From positions 6,420 through 70,419 of the forward strand of contig JBIKWM010000014.1 in assembly GCA_044356305.1 (NCBI GenBank): a stretch of 64,000 nt of DNA, read 5' to 3'. Source of the stretch: JBIKWM01 sp044356305. Lineage in GTDB: Bacteria > Bacteroidota > Bacteroidia > UBA10329. A program made the translations under genes and the position numbers. Each line of letters opens with the position of its first letter. Positions within the stretch are counted from its first letter, which is position 1. A model generated the notes under the pieces. The model saw only the letters and a program-made list of their open reading frames with translations. It was not told the DNA's origin and ran no database searches. Of this stretch, positions 14,831 to 23,907 are shown piece by piece.

Positions 14831-16034
14831 TCTGGCCCGGGGCCATGTTATCCTGCTTCTCTACCTCGTAATGTTCGCAGTACTCACCATTGGGGTGGCG
14901 GCCATCAGCGGGGCGCAATACCTGCCATGGCTGGGTCTGTTCATAGGGGCACTCCTCGGCACATATGGCCTTTTCAGCCTGGCTCTTGGCAAGAGGATAG
15001 GTTCGCTCATGGCCCGTTTGAATCTGGGCAACGAGGGCATCATTCCTTTGGAGTGGCTGTGCGGCACCAGCGTGGCCCTGGCCGTGCTGCATCTGATCTG
15101 GCTGGGCTGGAATCCGTTCATTGCTGCCATGTCCAGCATAGACATGAACCACATCATGGGCCTGCGCATACGCATAGCCGAAGAGTCGGGCATGGCGTGG
15201 GGTTATCTCATGAGCTTCAATGTGCGGGCGTTCCTCCCCCTTTCGCTTGCCCTCTGCGTGCATCAGCGCAGGAGCCGCCTGTTCTGGCTCATGCTCATTG
15301 CAGGCACCCTTTACTGCGTCTCATTGCTGCACAAGAGCTACATATTCGGTTTTGTTCTGCCCTCTGTCATTCTCTATCTGGCCGATCGCCAATGGCTACG
15401 TGCCTCGCTGCTAGTGGCTCTTATGCTCGGGGTCATCTATCTGCTCATGTATGCCTACAACCCCAGCCTGCGCAGCAAAAATTTCATAGCGCTCGATCTG
15501 GAGGAGCAGGAGCTTACACCCGAGATGATTGAGGAGATGGAACACTTCGGAGCCGCGTGGGACAAACGGAACTTCTCATTCGTGATAGGTCTTGGCAGTC
15601 GCCTCATGTACATCCCCGCCAAGATGCTCGTGGGCTGGTTCCGAAACATTCCGGACCGCAGACCTTTCCTTCACGGCTGCGGATATCGTCTGGCGGCCAA
15701 GTGGATGGGCTGCGACTACCGCGAGTATGCCAAGGAGCTATACCCGTTCATTTCTCCCGAATATTATGCACGCGGATACAAAGGCACAGTGAACACCGCC
15801 AGTTTCATGTACGATTATGCCAATTTCGGCCTGTGGGGGCTGGTGCTGGCCGGCTTCCTGCACGCCATGTTGTTTGTTGTGCTCGAATCGGCTTTCGGTG
15901 CTGATACAGTGCTCAAGTTGGCCCTCAACCTCTTCTACGTGCTGTTCCTGAGTTCTGGGGCATTCACCACCCTGTTGCTCACTGGCGGCTGGGGCATCAT
16001 GGTGGGGGCCTATGCGCTGGTGCGCAAGGAGTGA
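14814..16034 (+). CDS. Polytopic membrane protein, probable glycan repeat-unit polymerase (Wzy-like)
   Basis: A 406-residue protein with about ten hydrophobic helices and a large extracytoplasmic loop near the C-terminus (roughly residues 215-330, holding SLRSKNFIALDLEEQEL and RPFLHGCGYRLAAKWMG). That topology, and the position right after a flippase, fit an oligosaccharide repeat-unit polymerase. These proteins share little sequence, so the call rests on topology and context. The start is GTG at 14814, overlapping the flippase gene by 17 bp. Confidence 0.65.
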   Translation: MARVLDLARGHVILLLYLVMFAVLTIGVAAISGAQYLPWLGLFIGALLGTYGLFSLALGKRIGSLMARLNLGNEGIIPLEWLCGTSVALAVLHLIWLGWNPFIAAMSSIDMNHIMGLRIRIAEESGMAWGYLMSFNVRAFLPLSLALCVHQRRSRLFWLMLIAGTLYCVSLLHKSYIFGFVLPSVILYLADRQWLRASLLVALMLGVIYLLMYAYNPSLRSKNFIALDLEEQELTPEMIEEMEHFGAAWDKRNFSFVIGLGSRLMYIPAKMLVGWFRNIPDRRPFLHGCGYRLAAKWMGCDYREYAKELYPFISPEYYARGYKGTVNTASFMYDYANFGLWGLVLAGFLHAMLFVVLESAFGADTVLKLALNLFYVLFLSSGAFTTLLLTGGWGIMVGAYALVRKE

Positions 16035-16040
16035 GGCGCC

Positions 16041-17723
16041 ATGCACCGCCTATTCGCGCTGTTCATCCTCTTTCTCTCTTGGCCGATTCTGTCTACTGGC
16101 CAGAGCCGCACAATAGATAGCCTCTGCGCAGACCCCGGATTTCATCAGTCAATAAGGAATTATTGGCATGATTTAAGGCCATCAGTCCTAAGTACATTGC
16201 TTGAGTCGCAGGCCGAGACCTACAACCTGTACCACGCCCACGAAGCCGTTAACCTGTTGCTGTGGTATGCATTCAATCAGAATGATAAGGCACTGATCGA
16301 TGATGTGTTGATGGTGGTGCTCGAATCACTGGGCACAACCGACACCACCGACAGATATTTTTTCCGCTTTGCTGATGCGGAGACCGGCCGCGATTCACTG
16401 CTCTTTCTCAGCAACAGTTCTGTCATGTGGGTCGATGGTACCGACTCCATTGCCCCAAAGGAGGAGGACATCCTGTCGAGCAGTCTGTTTCTGTCCATGG
16501 TGGCGCAGACCGTTTTCCGCATAGCCCGGATACCTGACCCCTGGCGTAGCCCCATCATGACGGTGTTCGTCAAAAGATTCGGTCCTGTGCTCAGTTCACA
16601 TTACAACCGTTGGGTGATGGGCGCCACATTGATTGATGCAGATGGCAATATATCGCAGGTCGGGGCCGGGCCTTTTCAGAGGCGCAGTTGGGGCTGCAGA
16701 TACCTGGATCAGACGAGCCCGGTCATGATGACCCATGCAGAGCTGATCGACCACATCATGTACGAGAGCCTTGCCAGCGAACCATCGGCCCGGTACTGCA
16801 ATGCTGTCACCGATGTGGATCTGTTCATCATGAGCGGAGTGAGCGACCTGGTGGCCGCATACCTGACCGATAGCACCCTTGTGCAGCGGCCAGAGAATCT
16901 CGACCATCTGTTGTACCGATATCTACCCAAGGCCAATTTTATGGTCACAGACCGGCTTGTGGCTACTGAGCTTACGGATTGGAGCGGGGCAACTGTGGCC
17001 GGTGCGGTATTCGACAAGGGCCATTGGGACGAGCACCCCGACCATCGATATGCCGGTACCGAACAGATCGATACCGACCCCGATTCGTTGCTTCCGGTCA
17101 TCGCCCGCGGCACCGGGTGGGACATCAGCCATGGTCGCAGATTCGTCACCGCGTACCAATCGTTCTTTGATAACAGGGAAATTCTTGGATTTACACGGCC
17201 CGATTGCAACGACATGCGCAGCTTGGCAGACCAGTTCATCTACGGGGTTTATAATGGCGACAGTGTGCTGCCCCTTTTCTCCAACTACATGGATGGCGCG
17301 AATGGATGGTACCGTGTCGGTTACCAGAAACGGCCCCATTTCGGCTATGGACCTTCGGATCTTTCAATCGCATCAATCACAGGTGGTTTTGGCATGTGGT
17401 CGCAGTTCAGGCCTGGCATCAAACGACTCATGGGCTACCTTTATAATTTGCTCATTTCGGGGAATCCGGGAGTTAGGCAGCATGTCATTACCCATTACGA
17501 GATGAACCACTGGCAGAGCGATTCGCTGGGAACATCTGCCACAAGGCCTGATGAGTACGAGTTCGTATTCCCTATCACCGACCTGTGGACCAAGCGCGAC
17601 CTTCTCAGGTTCTATTGCAGCATGTGCATTGACCCCAATTCAGATTGCACATTACCAGTAACAGATTTGGATAGGGCGATTGATGATGTACCTGTAGATG
17701 TGCGAATATCGCCAACCGAATGA
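16041..17723 (+). CDS. Secreted protein of unknown family in the polysaccharide cluster
   Basis: A 560-residue protein with a signal peptide (HRLFALFILFLSWPILSTGQ) and no membrane helix after it. The body is rich in helices and aromatic residues (YNLYHAHEAVNLLLWYAFNQND; DISHGRRFVTAYQSFFDNR; GGFGMWSQFRPGIKRLMGYLYNL). This might be an alpha/alpha-toroid such as glycan lyases or epimerases have, but no family is recognised. Cysteines cluster near the C-terminus (FYCSMCIDPNSDC). It starts six bases after the polymerase-like gene, so it probably acts on the same glycan outside the inner membrane. Its base composition is somewhat lower in GC than that of its neighbours. Confidence 0.65.
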   Translation: MHRLFALFILFLSWPILSTGQSRTIDSLCADPGFHQSIRNYWHDLRPSVLSTLLESQAETYNLYHAHEAVNLLLWYAFNQNDKALIDDVLMVVLESLGTTDTTDRYFFRFADAETGRDSLLFLSNSSVMWVDGTDSIAPKEEDILSSSLFLSMVAQTVFRIARIPDPWRSPIMTVFVKRFGPVLSSHYNRWVMGATLIDADGNISQVGAGPFQRRSWGCRYLDQTSPVMMTHAELIDHIMYESLASEPSARYCNAVTDVDLFIMSGVSDLVAAYLTDSTLVQRPENLDHLLYRYLPKANFMVTDRLVATELTDWSGATVAGAVFDKGHWDEHPDHRYAGTEQIDTDPDSLLPVIARGTGWDISHGRRFVTAYQSFFDNREILGFTRPDCNDMRSLADQFIYGVYNGDSVLPLFSNYMDGANGWYRVGYQKRPHFGYGPSDLSIASITGGFGMWSQFRPGIKRLMGYLYNLLISGNPGVRQHVITHYEMNHWQSDSLGTSATRPDEYEFVFPITDLWTKRDLLRFYCSMCIDPNSDCTLPVTDLDRAIDDVPVDVRISPTE

Positions 17724-17742
17724 ACTGAGGCCCCGATTCGCA

Positions 17743-17772
17743 TTGGGGCATGATGCCGACAACCGACATTTG
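17743..17772 (+). promoter_or_regulatory. Putative promoter of the DUF3467 gene
   Basis: TTG at 17743-17745 and GACATTTG at 17765-17772 are 19 bases apart, close to the Bacteroidota -33/-7 layout. The ATG follows about 46 bases later. Confidence 0.45.
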
Positions 17773-17818
17773 CACCCCTTCAAACAACTGATTAAACCAA
17801 GAAGAAACACCATCAGCC

Positions 17819-18136
17819 ATGGCAGACGAGAGACAACAGGGCAACCAACTGAGCATTGAACTGAGCGAAGAAGTGGCCGAGGGTACTTATAGCAATCTGG
17901 CCATTATCACCCACAGCAGTGCCGAGTTTGTGATTGATTTCATCAAAGTGATGCCCGGTGTGCCTAAGGCAAGGGTCAAGAGCCGTATCCTGCTCACCCC
18001 AGAGCATGCCAAACGGTTCATGCGCGCCATGCAGGACAACATTCAGAAATACGAGGCTGAGCACGGCACCATACGCCATACCGAGCAGGCAGCGGCATTC
18101 CCTATGAACTTCGGTGGGCCAGCGGCTCAGGCCTGA
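17819..18136 (+). CDS. DUF3467 family protein
   Basis: A 105-residue cytoplasmic protein that fits the small DUF3467 family. It begins with strands (LSIELSEEVAEGTYSNLAIITHSSAEFVIDFIKVMPGVPKA) and continues with a helix (LTPEHAKRFMRAMQDNIQKYEAEHG). The family is widespread in Bacteroidota as a single, often strongly conserved gene; its function is not known. It has its own promoter-like signal and ends at a bidirectional terminator. Confidence 0.88.
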   Translation: MADERQQGNQLSIELSEEVAEGTYSNLAIITHSSAEFVIDFIKVMPGVPKARVKSRILLTPEHAKRFMRAMQDNIQKYEAEHGTIRHTEQAAAFPMNFGGPAAQA

Positions 18137-18160
18137 TCACTGATGTCATCTGCAACAAAA

Positions 18161-18196
18161 AAGGGCCGACTCACTGATGTGGGTCGGCCCTTCTGT
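18161..18196. terminator. Bidirectional hairpin terminator
   Basis: aagggccgac (18161-18170) pairs with gtcggccctt (18183-18192). An A-run precedes the stem and a T-rich tail follows. It lies between the convergent DUF3467 and MORN-type genes. Confidence 0.85.
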
Positions 18197-18216
18197 TTGA
18201 GTCTGTTCTCAAACGG

Positions 18217-18594
18217 TCATTTCACCGTGCTGGTGCTTGCGTAGTTGGCATCTTTGCGCCAACGGTCGGTGGTCATCAGTTGGCCATTTGAGTAGGCAAG
18301 CTCTATCACAGTGCCATTGTTACGGTCGTAACTACGAAATTCGCCATGGCGCCTGCCACTATGGTAATTGATTTCGGCTGTCTTGTTGCCATCAGCATCC
18401 CATGTCTGCCAGCGACCCTCTGGGCGACCGTTGAGATAAGTGCCCTCTTCGACCACTTGACCATTTTCGTGCATGCGAACCATTTTCACAGTGCCATCGG
18501 TCTGTTCGGTGTACACCGTCTTTCCTTTGTCGGACCCTTGGGCCACGGCCATGGTAGCCGATGCAAGGAGCATGATAAGTGTATTGCGGTACAT
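18217..18594 (-). CDS. Secreted MORN-variant repeat protein
   Basis: A 125-residue protein with a signal peptide (MYRNTLIMLLASATMAVAQ). It is followed by MORN-variant repeats: HENGQVVEEGTYLNGRPEGRWQTWD, GNKTAEINYHSGRRHGEFRSYD and GTVIELAYSNGQLMTTDRW. The pattern is that of YwqK-type proteins of Bacteroidota (K/E-x-Y-x-N-G-x-x-x-G-x-W). These are secreted or periplasmic, and their function is unknown; the toxin-antitoxin label used for some relatives is not supported here. A minus-strand TAACTTTG box at 18619-18626 lies 24 bases upstream of the ATG. Confidence 0.78.
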   Translation of the reverse strand: MYRNTLIMLLASATMAVAQGSDKGKTVYTEQTDGTVKMVRMHENGQVVEEGTYLNGRPEGRWQTWDADGNKTAEINYHSGRRHGEFRSYDRNNGTVIELAYSNGQLMTTDRWRKDANYASTSTVK

Positions 18595-18618
18595 GATGCG
18601 TGCTTTTGAATGTTAAGC

Positions 18619-18626
18619 CAAAGTTA
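18619..18626 (-). promoter_or_regulatory. Putative -7 box ahead of the MORN-variant gene
   Basis: TAACTTTG on the minus strand matches TAnnTTTG and is placed 24 bases upstream of the start. Confidence 0.4.
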
Positions 18627-18689
18627 AGGCTCATAACGTTAGCTTAACAATACAAGTTCACATCATTCCTAAAATTTAACATTGGAAGC

Positions 18690-19553
18690 ATGAATGTTCA
18701 TCTGATAAATAAGGAGCTGAGTGTTCGGGTCAATCCACTTGGGGCCGAACTGTGCAGCGTGGCGTGTCGTGGCACTGGCTATGAGTACATGTGGAATGCC
18801 GATCCTCAGCATTGGGGCAGACATGCGCCCATCCTGTTCCCTTTCGTGGGCGAGACCGCAGGCCGCAGAGTAATTTATGACAATCAGGAGGCAGAGATGC
18901 CTCGTCATGGATTTGCTCGAACATCAATGTTCGAGGTAGAATCTCAGAGCGATGATGAATGCCTTTTTGTTCTGAATGAGAATCGACATACCCTTGCCAT
19001 CTACCCTTTCCATTTCAGATTTGAAGTGGGATATAGACTCGATGGCCGCATGGTGAAACAGTTTTTCAGGGTAACCAATACCGGACAAAAGGAAATGGGA
19101 TTTCAGGTTGGCGGTCACCCGGCCTTCGCGTTGCCTGTGGCCCAAGGCAGACACTTCATCGCATTCGATTCGGATGCACAACTGAATCGTCACTTACTCA
19201 GTTCTGAAGGCCTGTTTACTGGTCTAACCCGCGCTGTTCGTTCAACTGATGGCCGACTATGGATAAAGCCAGGTCTGTTTGACGAGGACGCCATTGTGCT
19301 TAAGGACACCGGAATCAGTGAGGCGACACTCGCCACCACCGAAGGCAGTCGTTCCATAAAGGTGCGATTCAGCGGTTTCCCGATGCTAGGCATTTGGAGT
19401 GTGCCTGCCACACCATTCGTGTGCATCGAGCCATGGTTCGGTTGTGCTGATAGGGTAGGGGGAACGGGACGATTGTGGGATAAGGAGGGCCTGCTCACCA
19501 TTGGCGCGAACGAGGTTTTTGAGGCTTATTTTTCGATGGAGTTCATTGGTTAG
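18690..19553 (+). CDS. Aldose 1-epimerase family protein
   Basis: A 287-residue cytoplasmic protein of the galactose mutarotase-like fold (LacX/YeaD-type branch). Motifs are GAELCSV near the N-terminus, YMWNADPQHWGRHAPILFPFVG (a family hallmark), MPRHGFAR with the conserved His, FQVGGHPAFALP with a second His, and a C-terminal FVCIEPWFGCAD. Members interconvert sugar anomers or hexose-6-phosphate anomers; the sugar is unknown here. The gene stands alone between divergent and co-directional neighbours. Confidence 0.87.
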   Translation: MNVHLINKELSVRVNPLGAELCSVACRGTGYEYMWNADPQHWGRHAPILFPFVGETAGRRVIYDNQEAEMPRHGFARTSMFEVESQSDDECLFVLNENRHTLAIYPFHFRFEVGYRLDGRMVKQFFRVTNTGQKEMGFQVGGHPAFALPVAQGRHFIAFDSDAQLNRHLLSSEGLFTGLTRAVRSTDGRLWIKPGLFDEDAIVLKDTGISEATLATTEGSRSIKVRFSGFPMLGIWSVPATPFVCIEPWFGCADRVGGTGRLWDKEGLLTIGANEVFEAYFSMEFIG

Positions 19554-19615
19554 TGGCCTCGCGCACAGGGCCGCAAGAATTAGCAGTTCTCATATCTAAC
19601 TGCGTTTGCTTTGCG

Positions 19616-19623
19616 TAGATTCG
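19616..19623 (+). promoter_or_regulatory. Putative -7 box ahead of the desaturase gene
   Basis: TAGATTCG ends four bases before the ATG at 19628, another case of a box abutting the start codon. Confidence 0.35.
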
Positions 19624-19627
19624 GGCC

Positions 19628-20857
19628 ATGCGACATGTGATAGCCCGAATCGATGCCTCTGCGCTCGCCCCTGAACTGATTGACCGGGTCCGCTTCGGAC
19701 TGATTATTGCCTGCTCGGCCGTACTGCTGCTGCCGGTGCCTTGGCTCGTTGCTGTGATTGCCTGCACCATGGCGTGGCATGGTCTTATTGGCTGGACATA
19801 CGATACAGCATTCGGCAGGGCCATTGGTGGTTGGGCCGATGCTGTGGCACTCACACTGGCGCGCCCCATGCTTAAAGACGTGCGCAATAGCCGCTACCTA
19901 TGGGCTCTGTTAGGAATCGGAGTGTGGGCACCAACGATTTTCATTGCATCATGGTGGTATCAAACCTACGTGGCCGTCAGTTTCAACTGGTGGGCGGTGT
20001 TAGCCTATCATGTACTGAATTATGGGCCGTATTTCGCTTTTTTCTCGCAAGTGGCCACCCTTATACACAAGGAAGGCCACGAACCGAAGGGTCTGTTCAA
20101 GCCCGGTTTTAGCATGCTCAACAAGTTCTTCGGCTATTTTCTGGCGCCTTTGTACGGGCATGTGCCCGAAGGCTACCCGATGGGTCATATGCGCATACAC
20201 CACAAGTTTGATAATGCACCGGAGGACGTTACATCAACCGTGTATTATGACCGCAGGCATGCCTCGCGGTTCATGATATATCTATTCGAATTCGCCTTGT
20301 TCTGGACCGGAATTTCCATTGTTGGGCACCACTTGGCCAAAGGAAAGACCAAGGAGGCCAGGAAGATGATGACTGGAATGGCTCTTTTTTATGGACTGAT
20401 GGCGGTCGTGATGGCGTTTGACCCATTGTTCGGATTCGCGTATCTGCTTTTGCCACACCTGAGCAGCATCATATTCCTTGCTGCGATCAACTACACGTGG
20501 CACGCGTTTACCGACCCCGATGATTCACGCAATACCTACAAGAACTCAGTGACTCTGATTGAAGGGCAGTACAACGTGTACAATGAGGACTACCATGTGG
20601 AGCATCACTTGCGCCCACAGACACACTGGACCGAGTACCCCATCAACTTTGCCAAACACCGTGAGGACTATATAAAACACAAGGCCATCATTTTCCGTGA
20701 CACGCAGGCATTTGAGGTGTTCTTCCTTATTCTGCTCGGTAATTACGACAAGATGGTGAAGCACTTTGTTGACCTGAGCGGCACAATGACTGATGAAGAG
20801 AAGCGCGCACTGCTGCTCCGTAGACTACAGCCCACACCTTTTGAGAGCAAGGGGTGA
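19628..20857 (+). CDS. Membrane fatty-acid desaturase/hydroxylase family protein
   Basis: A 409-residue integral membrane diiron enzyme. The three histidine boxes are present: HKEGH at 147-151, HMRIHH at 187-192 and HVEHH at about 325-330, the last two being HxxHH-type. Membrane helices lie at about 23-50, 90-140 and in the central third. Such enzymes insert a double bond or hydroxyl into acyl chains or related lipids, using O2 and an electron donor. Whether the substrate is a phospholipid, a fatty acid or a carotenoid-like lipid cannot be read from the sequence. It ends 88 bp before a bidirectional terminator. Confidence 0.87.
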   Translation: MRHVIARIDASALAPELIDRVRFGLIIACSAVLLLPVPWLVAVIACTMAWHGLIGWTYDTAFGRAIGGWADAVALTLARPMLKDVRNSRYLWALLGIGVWAPTIFIASWWYQTYVAVSFNWWAVLAYHVLNYGPYFAFFSQVATLIHKEGHEPKGLFKPGFSMLNKFFGYFLAPLYGHVPEGYPMGHMRIHHKFDNAPEDVTSTVYYDRRHASRFMIYLFEFALFWTGISIVGHHLAKGKTKEARKMMTGMALFYGLMAVVMAFDPLFGFAYLLLPHLSSIIFLAAINYTWHAFTDPDDSRNTYKNSVTLIEGQYNVYNEDYHVEHHLRPQTHWTEYPINFAKHREDYIKHKAIIFRDTQAFEVFFLILLGNYDKMVKHFVDLSGTMTDEEKRALLLRRLQPTPFESKG

Positions 20858-20944
20858 GGTGCGGGCCATCTGAGCGGACATGATTCTTCTTTGTATATCG
20901 AGCCTTTATTTGAATTGGCTTCGATTCATCATATCTCCTTAAAA

Positions 20945-20985
20945 AAAAGAGCCGGCAGAATTTCTTCTGTCGGCTCTTTTTATTT
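20945..20985. terminator. Bidirectional hairpin terminator
   Basis: aaaagagccggcagaa (20945-20960) pairs with ttctgtcggctctttt (20965-20980), with one G-U pair and a tttc loop. It ends both the desaturase and the rimP-nusA-infB transcripts. Confidence 0.88.
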
Positions 20986-20997
20986 GAAAATGCAGGT

Positions 20998-23841
20998 TCA
21001 GAGTTTGGCTTTCACCTGCACATTTTCGTATCCCTCAATGATATCGCCCACTTTGATGTCGTTGAATTTCTCAATATTGAGGCCGCACTCGTATCCGGCT
21101 GATACTTCTTTCACATCGTCTTTGAAGCGCTTGAGCGAGGCGAGGCCACCGTTGTACATCACAATGCCATCGCGAATCACGCGGACCTTCGTGTTTCGCC
21201 CAACTTTGCCATCGAGAACCATGCAACCGGCCACTGTGCCCACTTTGCTGATCTTGAACACATCGCGAACTTCGATGTTGCCCACGATCTTCTCTTCGAA
21301 TTCGGGAGCCAGCATCCCCTCCATAGCGGCTTTCACCTCTTCTATGGCATCGTAGATGATGCTGTACTGGCGAATCTGGATCTGCTCGTTTTCGGCCAGT
21401 TTGCGGGCGTTGAGCGATGGACGTACCTGAAAACCAATGATGATGGCATCAGAAGCTGAAGCAAGGAGAACATCGCTCTCAGTGATCTGACCCACCGACT
21501 TGAGTATGATGTTGACCTGAATCTTCTCGGTGCTGAGCTTGAGAAGCGAATCCGAAAGGGCCTCAACCGAACCATCAACGTCACCTTTAACAATGAGGTT
21601 AAGCTCTTTGAAGTCTCCGATGGCGAGCCTTCGCCCGATCTCATCGAGGGTGATGTGTTTCTGAGTGCGTAGACCTTGCTCGCGCTGCAATTGCAGGCGT
21701 TTGTTGGCAATGTTCTTGGCCTCGCGTTCATCATCCATCACGTTGAAACGGTCGCCTGCCTGAGGTGCTCCACTGAGACCGAGAATCTGTACAGGGGTGG
21801 CCGGACCGGCAGATTCAATGGTCTGTCCGCGCTCGTTGAACAGGGCCTTTACGCGGCCACTGTGGCAGCCCGCCAGCAACACATCGCCCACACTGAGGGT
21901 TCCTGCCTGCACCAGTACCGTGCTCACATATCCACGGCCCTTATCAAGCTCACTCTCAATCACGGTTCCCACCGCGTTCTTCTCTGGGTTGGCTTTCAGG
22001 TCAAGCAGTTCTGCTTCAAGCAGTACTTTTTCAAGCAGCAGTTCAACGTTGGTTCCGGCTTTGGCTGAAATTTCCTGCACCTGATACTTACCGCCCCAGT
22101 CTTCGACAAGGATGTTCATCTGCGAGAGTTGCTCGCGGATCTTGTCAGCATTGGCCCCCGGCTTATCAATCTTACTGATGGCGAATACGATGGGCACACC
22201 AGCAGCCTGTGCGTGGTTGATGGCCTCAACGGTCTGCGGCATCACAGCATCATCGGCCGCTATCACAACAATAACCACGTCAGTCACCTTGGCACCACGG
22301 GCACGCATGGCGGTGAAGGCCTCGTGACCGGGGGTGTCAAGGAATGTGATACGCTTGCCGTTGGCCAGCTCCACATTGTATGCACCAATGTGCTGGGTTA
22401 TACCACCGGCCTCTCCAGCTATCACATTTGCTTTACGGACAAAGTCGAGCAGCGAGGTCTTACCGTGGTCTACGTGACCCATCACGGTAACAATCGGTGG
22501 ACGAGATTGCAGCTCATCAGCCGTGTCCTCGCGTTCTACCACCTGATCCTGAACTTCGGCACTTACGAATTCGACCTGATAACCGAATTCCTCAGCCACA
22601 ATGGTCAAAGTCTCGGCATCAAGGCGCTGATTTATACTCACAAACAGTCCAAGGCTCATGCAAGCCGATATGACCTTGGTCACCGGCACGTCCATCATCT
22701 TGGCCAATTCGTTCGCGGTCACAAACTCTGTGACGCGCAGCACGCTCTTGTCACGCTCCAGTTCCTCTTCGTGCTGGGCAGTGCGTCTGGCTATCTCTTC
22801 GCGCTTCTCTTTGCGGTATTTCGAAGATTTCGATTTTCCACCACCCGAACTGAGGCGAGCAAGTGTCTCCTTGACCTGTTTCTGAATCTCTTCATCAGTC
22901 AGGGCTGGTTTCTTGGCCTCGCCCGGACGTGGGCCACGGCCAGCCTGGTGAGTGCCTATGCCACCTGGTGCGCCTGCTTGACCATTACCTCCACCCCCTT
23001 CGGTGCCTACGCGCTTGCGTTTGCGCTTCTTCTTTGGGTCATCGGTGCTTGATGCAACAGGCTTCGGTTTGCGCTCCTTCTCTACCGGCAGCTCCATTCG
23101 GCCCAACACTTTGGGGCCGGACAGCGTCTCGGCCTTGGCGCGAATCACCTCATCCTCTGGGGCCGGGGCCGCTTCGGTGAGAGGGGCCGCTGTTTCTTCG
23201 GCAGAAACGGGGTCAGCAGCAGCGGCAGATTCGGAAGCTGCCTTTGTGGCGGCAGCTGCTTTCTCTTCGGCCTCAGCTGCTTCGCGTGTGGCTGTCTCTT
23301 TGCGCTGGCGCGCCTTTTCGGCCTCCACTTCCTTAATGCTGCCCAATACTTTTGGGCCACTCAGGCTATCGGCCTTGGCGCGGATAACTTCTGGGGCTGG
23401 GGTGCTCGCCTTCTTCTTAGCTGCCTCTTCGGCCAGCTTGGCAGCCGAGGCTTCGGCAGCTGCCTTGGCAATGGCATCCTCTGCAGCTTTTTTCTTCTGG
23501 GCCTTCTCTTCCTCTATCTCCTTCAGATTGCCGACAACCTTAGGGCCGGCACTTTCTACTTTGGCACGGATCACTTCGGCCACAGGCTCAATCTTCTTGG
23601 CCTCTTCTTTTATCTGGATCCGCTCCTCCTTGTGTTTTGCCAGCTCATCGTGCCTCTTGTCAACGGCCTGTTTCTGAGCCATATCTGGGGCAAAATGCGA
23701 ATACACTAGCTCCACCTGATCGGGTTGGAGCTTGGTGGTATCAGTGGCCGCGATGCCCTTCCCCTTCAGAAAATCGATGACGTGAGATGAACCAACGTTC
23801 ACCTCAATGGCTAAAGCATTTACCCTCTTGGCTACTGACAT
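20998..23841 (-). CDS. infB: Translation initiation factor IF-2
   Basis: A 947-residue GTPase that brings initiator tRNA to the 30S subunit. The N-terminal 450 residues are Ala/Lys/Glu-rich and hold three copies of a motif (89-104, 151-167, 231-247) of the form VIRAKx(3-4)GPKVxG. The G domain starts at GHVDHGKT (455-462), with GGITQHIGAY, DTPGHEAF, SKID and SAKAG. The fourth motif is SKID instead of the usual NKID. Domains II-IV follow, including the C-terminal fMet-tRNA-binding barrel. It is the last gene of the rimP-nusA-infB set; 66 bp separate it from nusA. Confidence 0.97.
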   Translation of the reverse strand: MSVAKRVNALAIEVNVGSSHVIDFLKGKGIAATDTTKLQPDQVELVYSHFAPDMAQKQAVDKRHDELAKHKEERIQIKEEAKKIEPVAEVIRAKVESAGPKVVGNLKEIEEEKAQKKKAAEDAIAKAAAEASAAKLAEEAAKKKASTPAPEVIRAKADSLSGPKVLGSIKEVEAEKARQRKETATREAAEAEEKAAAATKAASESAAAADPVSAEETAAPLTEAAPAPEDEVIRAKAETLSGPKVLGRMELPVEKERKPKPVASSTDDPKKKRKRKRVGTEGGGGNGQAGAPGGIGTHQAGRGPRPGEAKKPALTDEEIQKQVKETLARLSSGGGKSKSSKYRKEKREEIARRTAQHEEELERDKSVLRVTEFVTANELAKMMDVPVTKVISACMSLGLFVSINQRLDAETLTIVAEEFGYQVEFVSAEVQDQVVEREDTADELQSRPPIVTVMGHVDHGKTSLLDFVRKANVIAGEAGGITQHIGAYNVELANGKRITFLDTPGHEAFTAMRARGAKVTDVVIVVIAADDAVMPQTVEAINHAQAAGVPIVFAISKIDKPGANADKIREQLSQMNILVEDWGGKYQVQEISAKAGTNVELLLEKVLLEAELLDLKANPEKNAVGTVIESELDKGRGYVSTVLVQAGTLSVGDVLLAGCHSGRVKALFNERGQTIESAGPATPVQILGLSGAPQAGDRFNVMDDEREAKNIANKRLQLQREQGLRTQKHITLDEIGRRLAIGDFKELNLIVKGDVDGSVEALSDSLLKLSTEKIQVNIILKSVGQITESDVLLASASDAIIIGFQVRPSLNARKLAENEQIQIRQYSIIYDAIEEVKAAMEGMLAPEFEEKIVGNIEVRDVFKISKVGTVAGCMVLDGKVGRNTKVRVIRDGIVMYNGGLASLKRFKDDVKEVSAGYECGLNIEKFNDIKVGDIIEGYENVQVKAKL

Positions 23842-23907
23842 TATCTACATTTATGTGAAAACGGGCTTTTGACTCACTGTGCGGGCAATGACCCGCAAAG
23901 GAAACCA

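Noticed and set aside
13565..17723. Full O-antigen biosynthesis cluster.
   Set aside because: No glycosyltransferase, sugar-nucleotide or ligase genes are present in the window, only flippase, polymerase-like and one unknown secreted protein.
18217..18594. Toxin-antitoxin component (YwqK-type antitoxin label).
   Set aside because: The protein is secreted, has only MORN-variant repeats, and has no toxin gene next to it.
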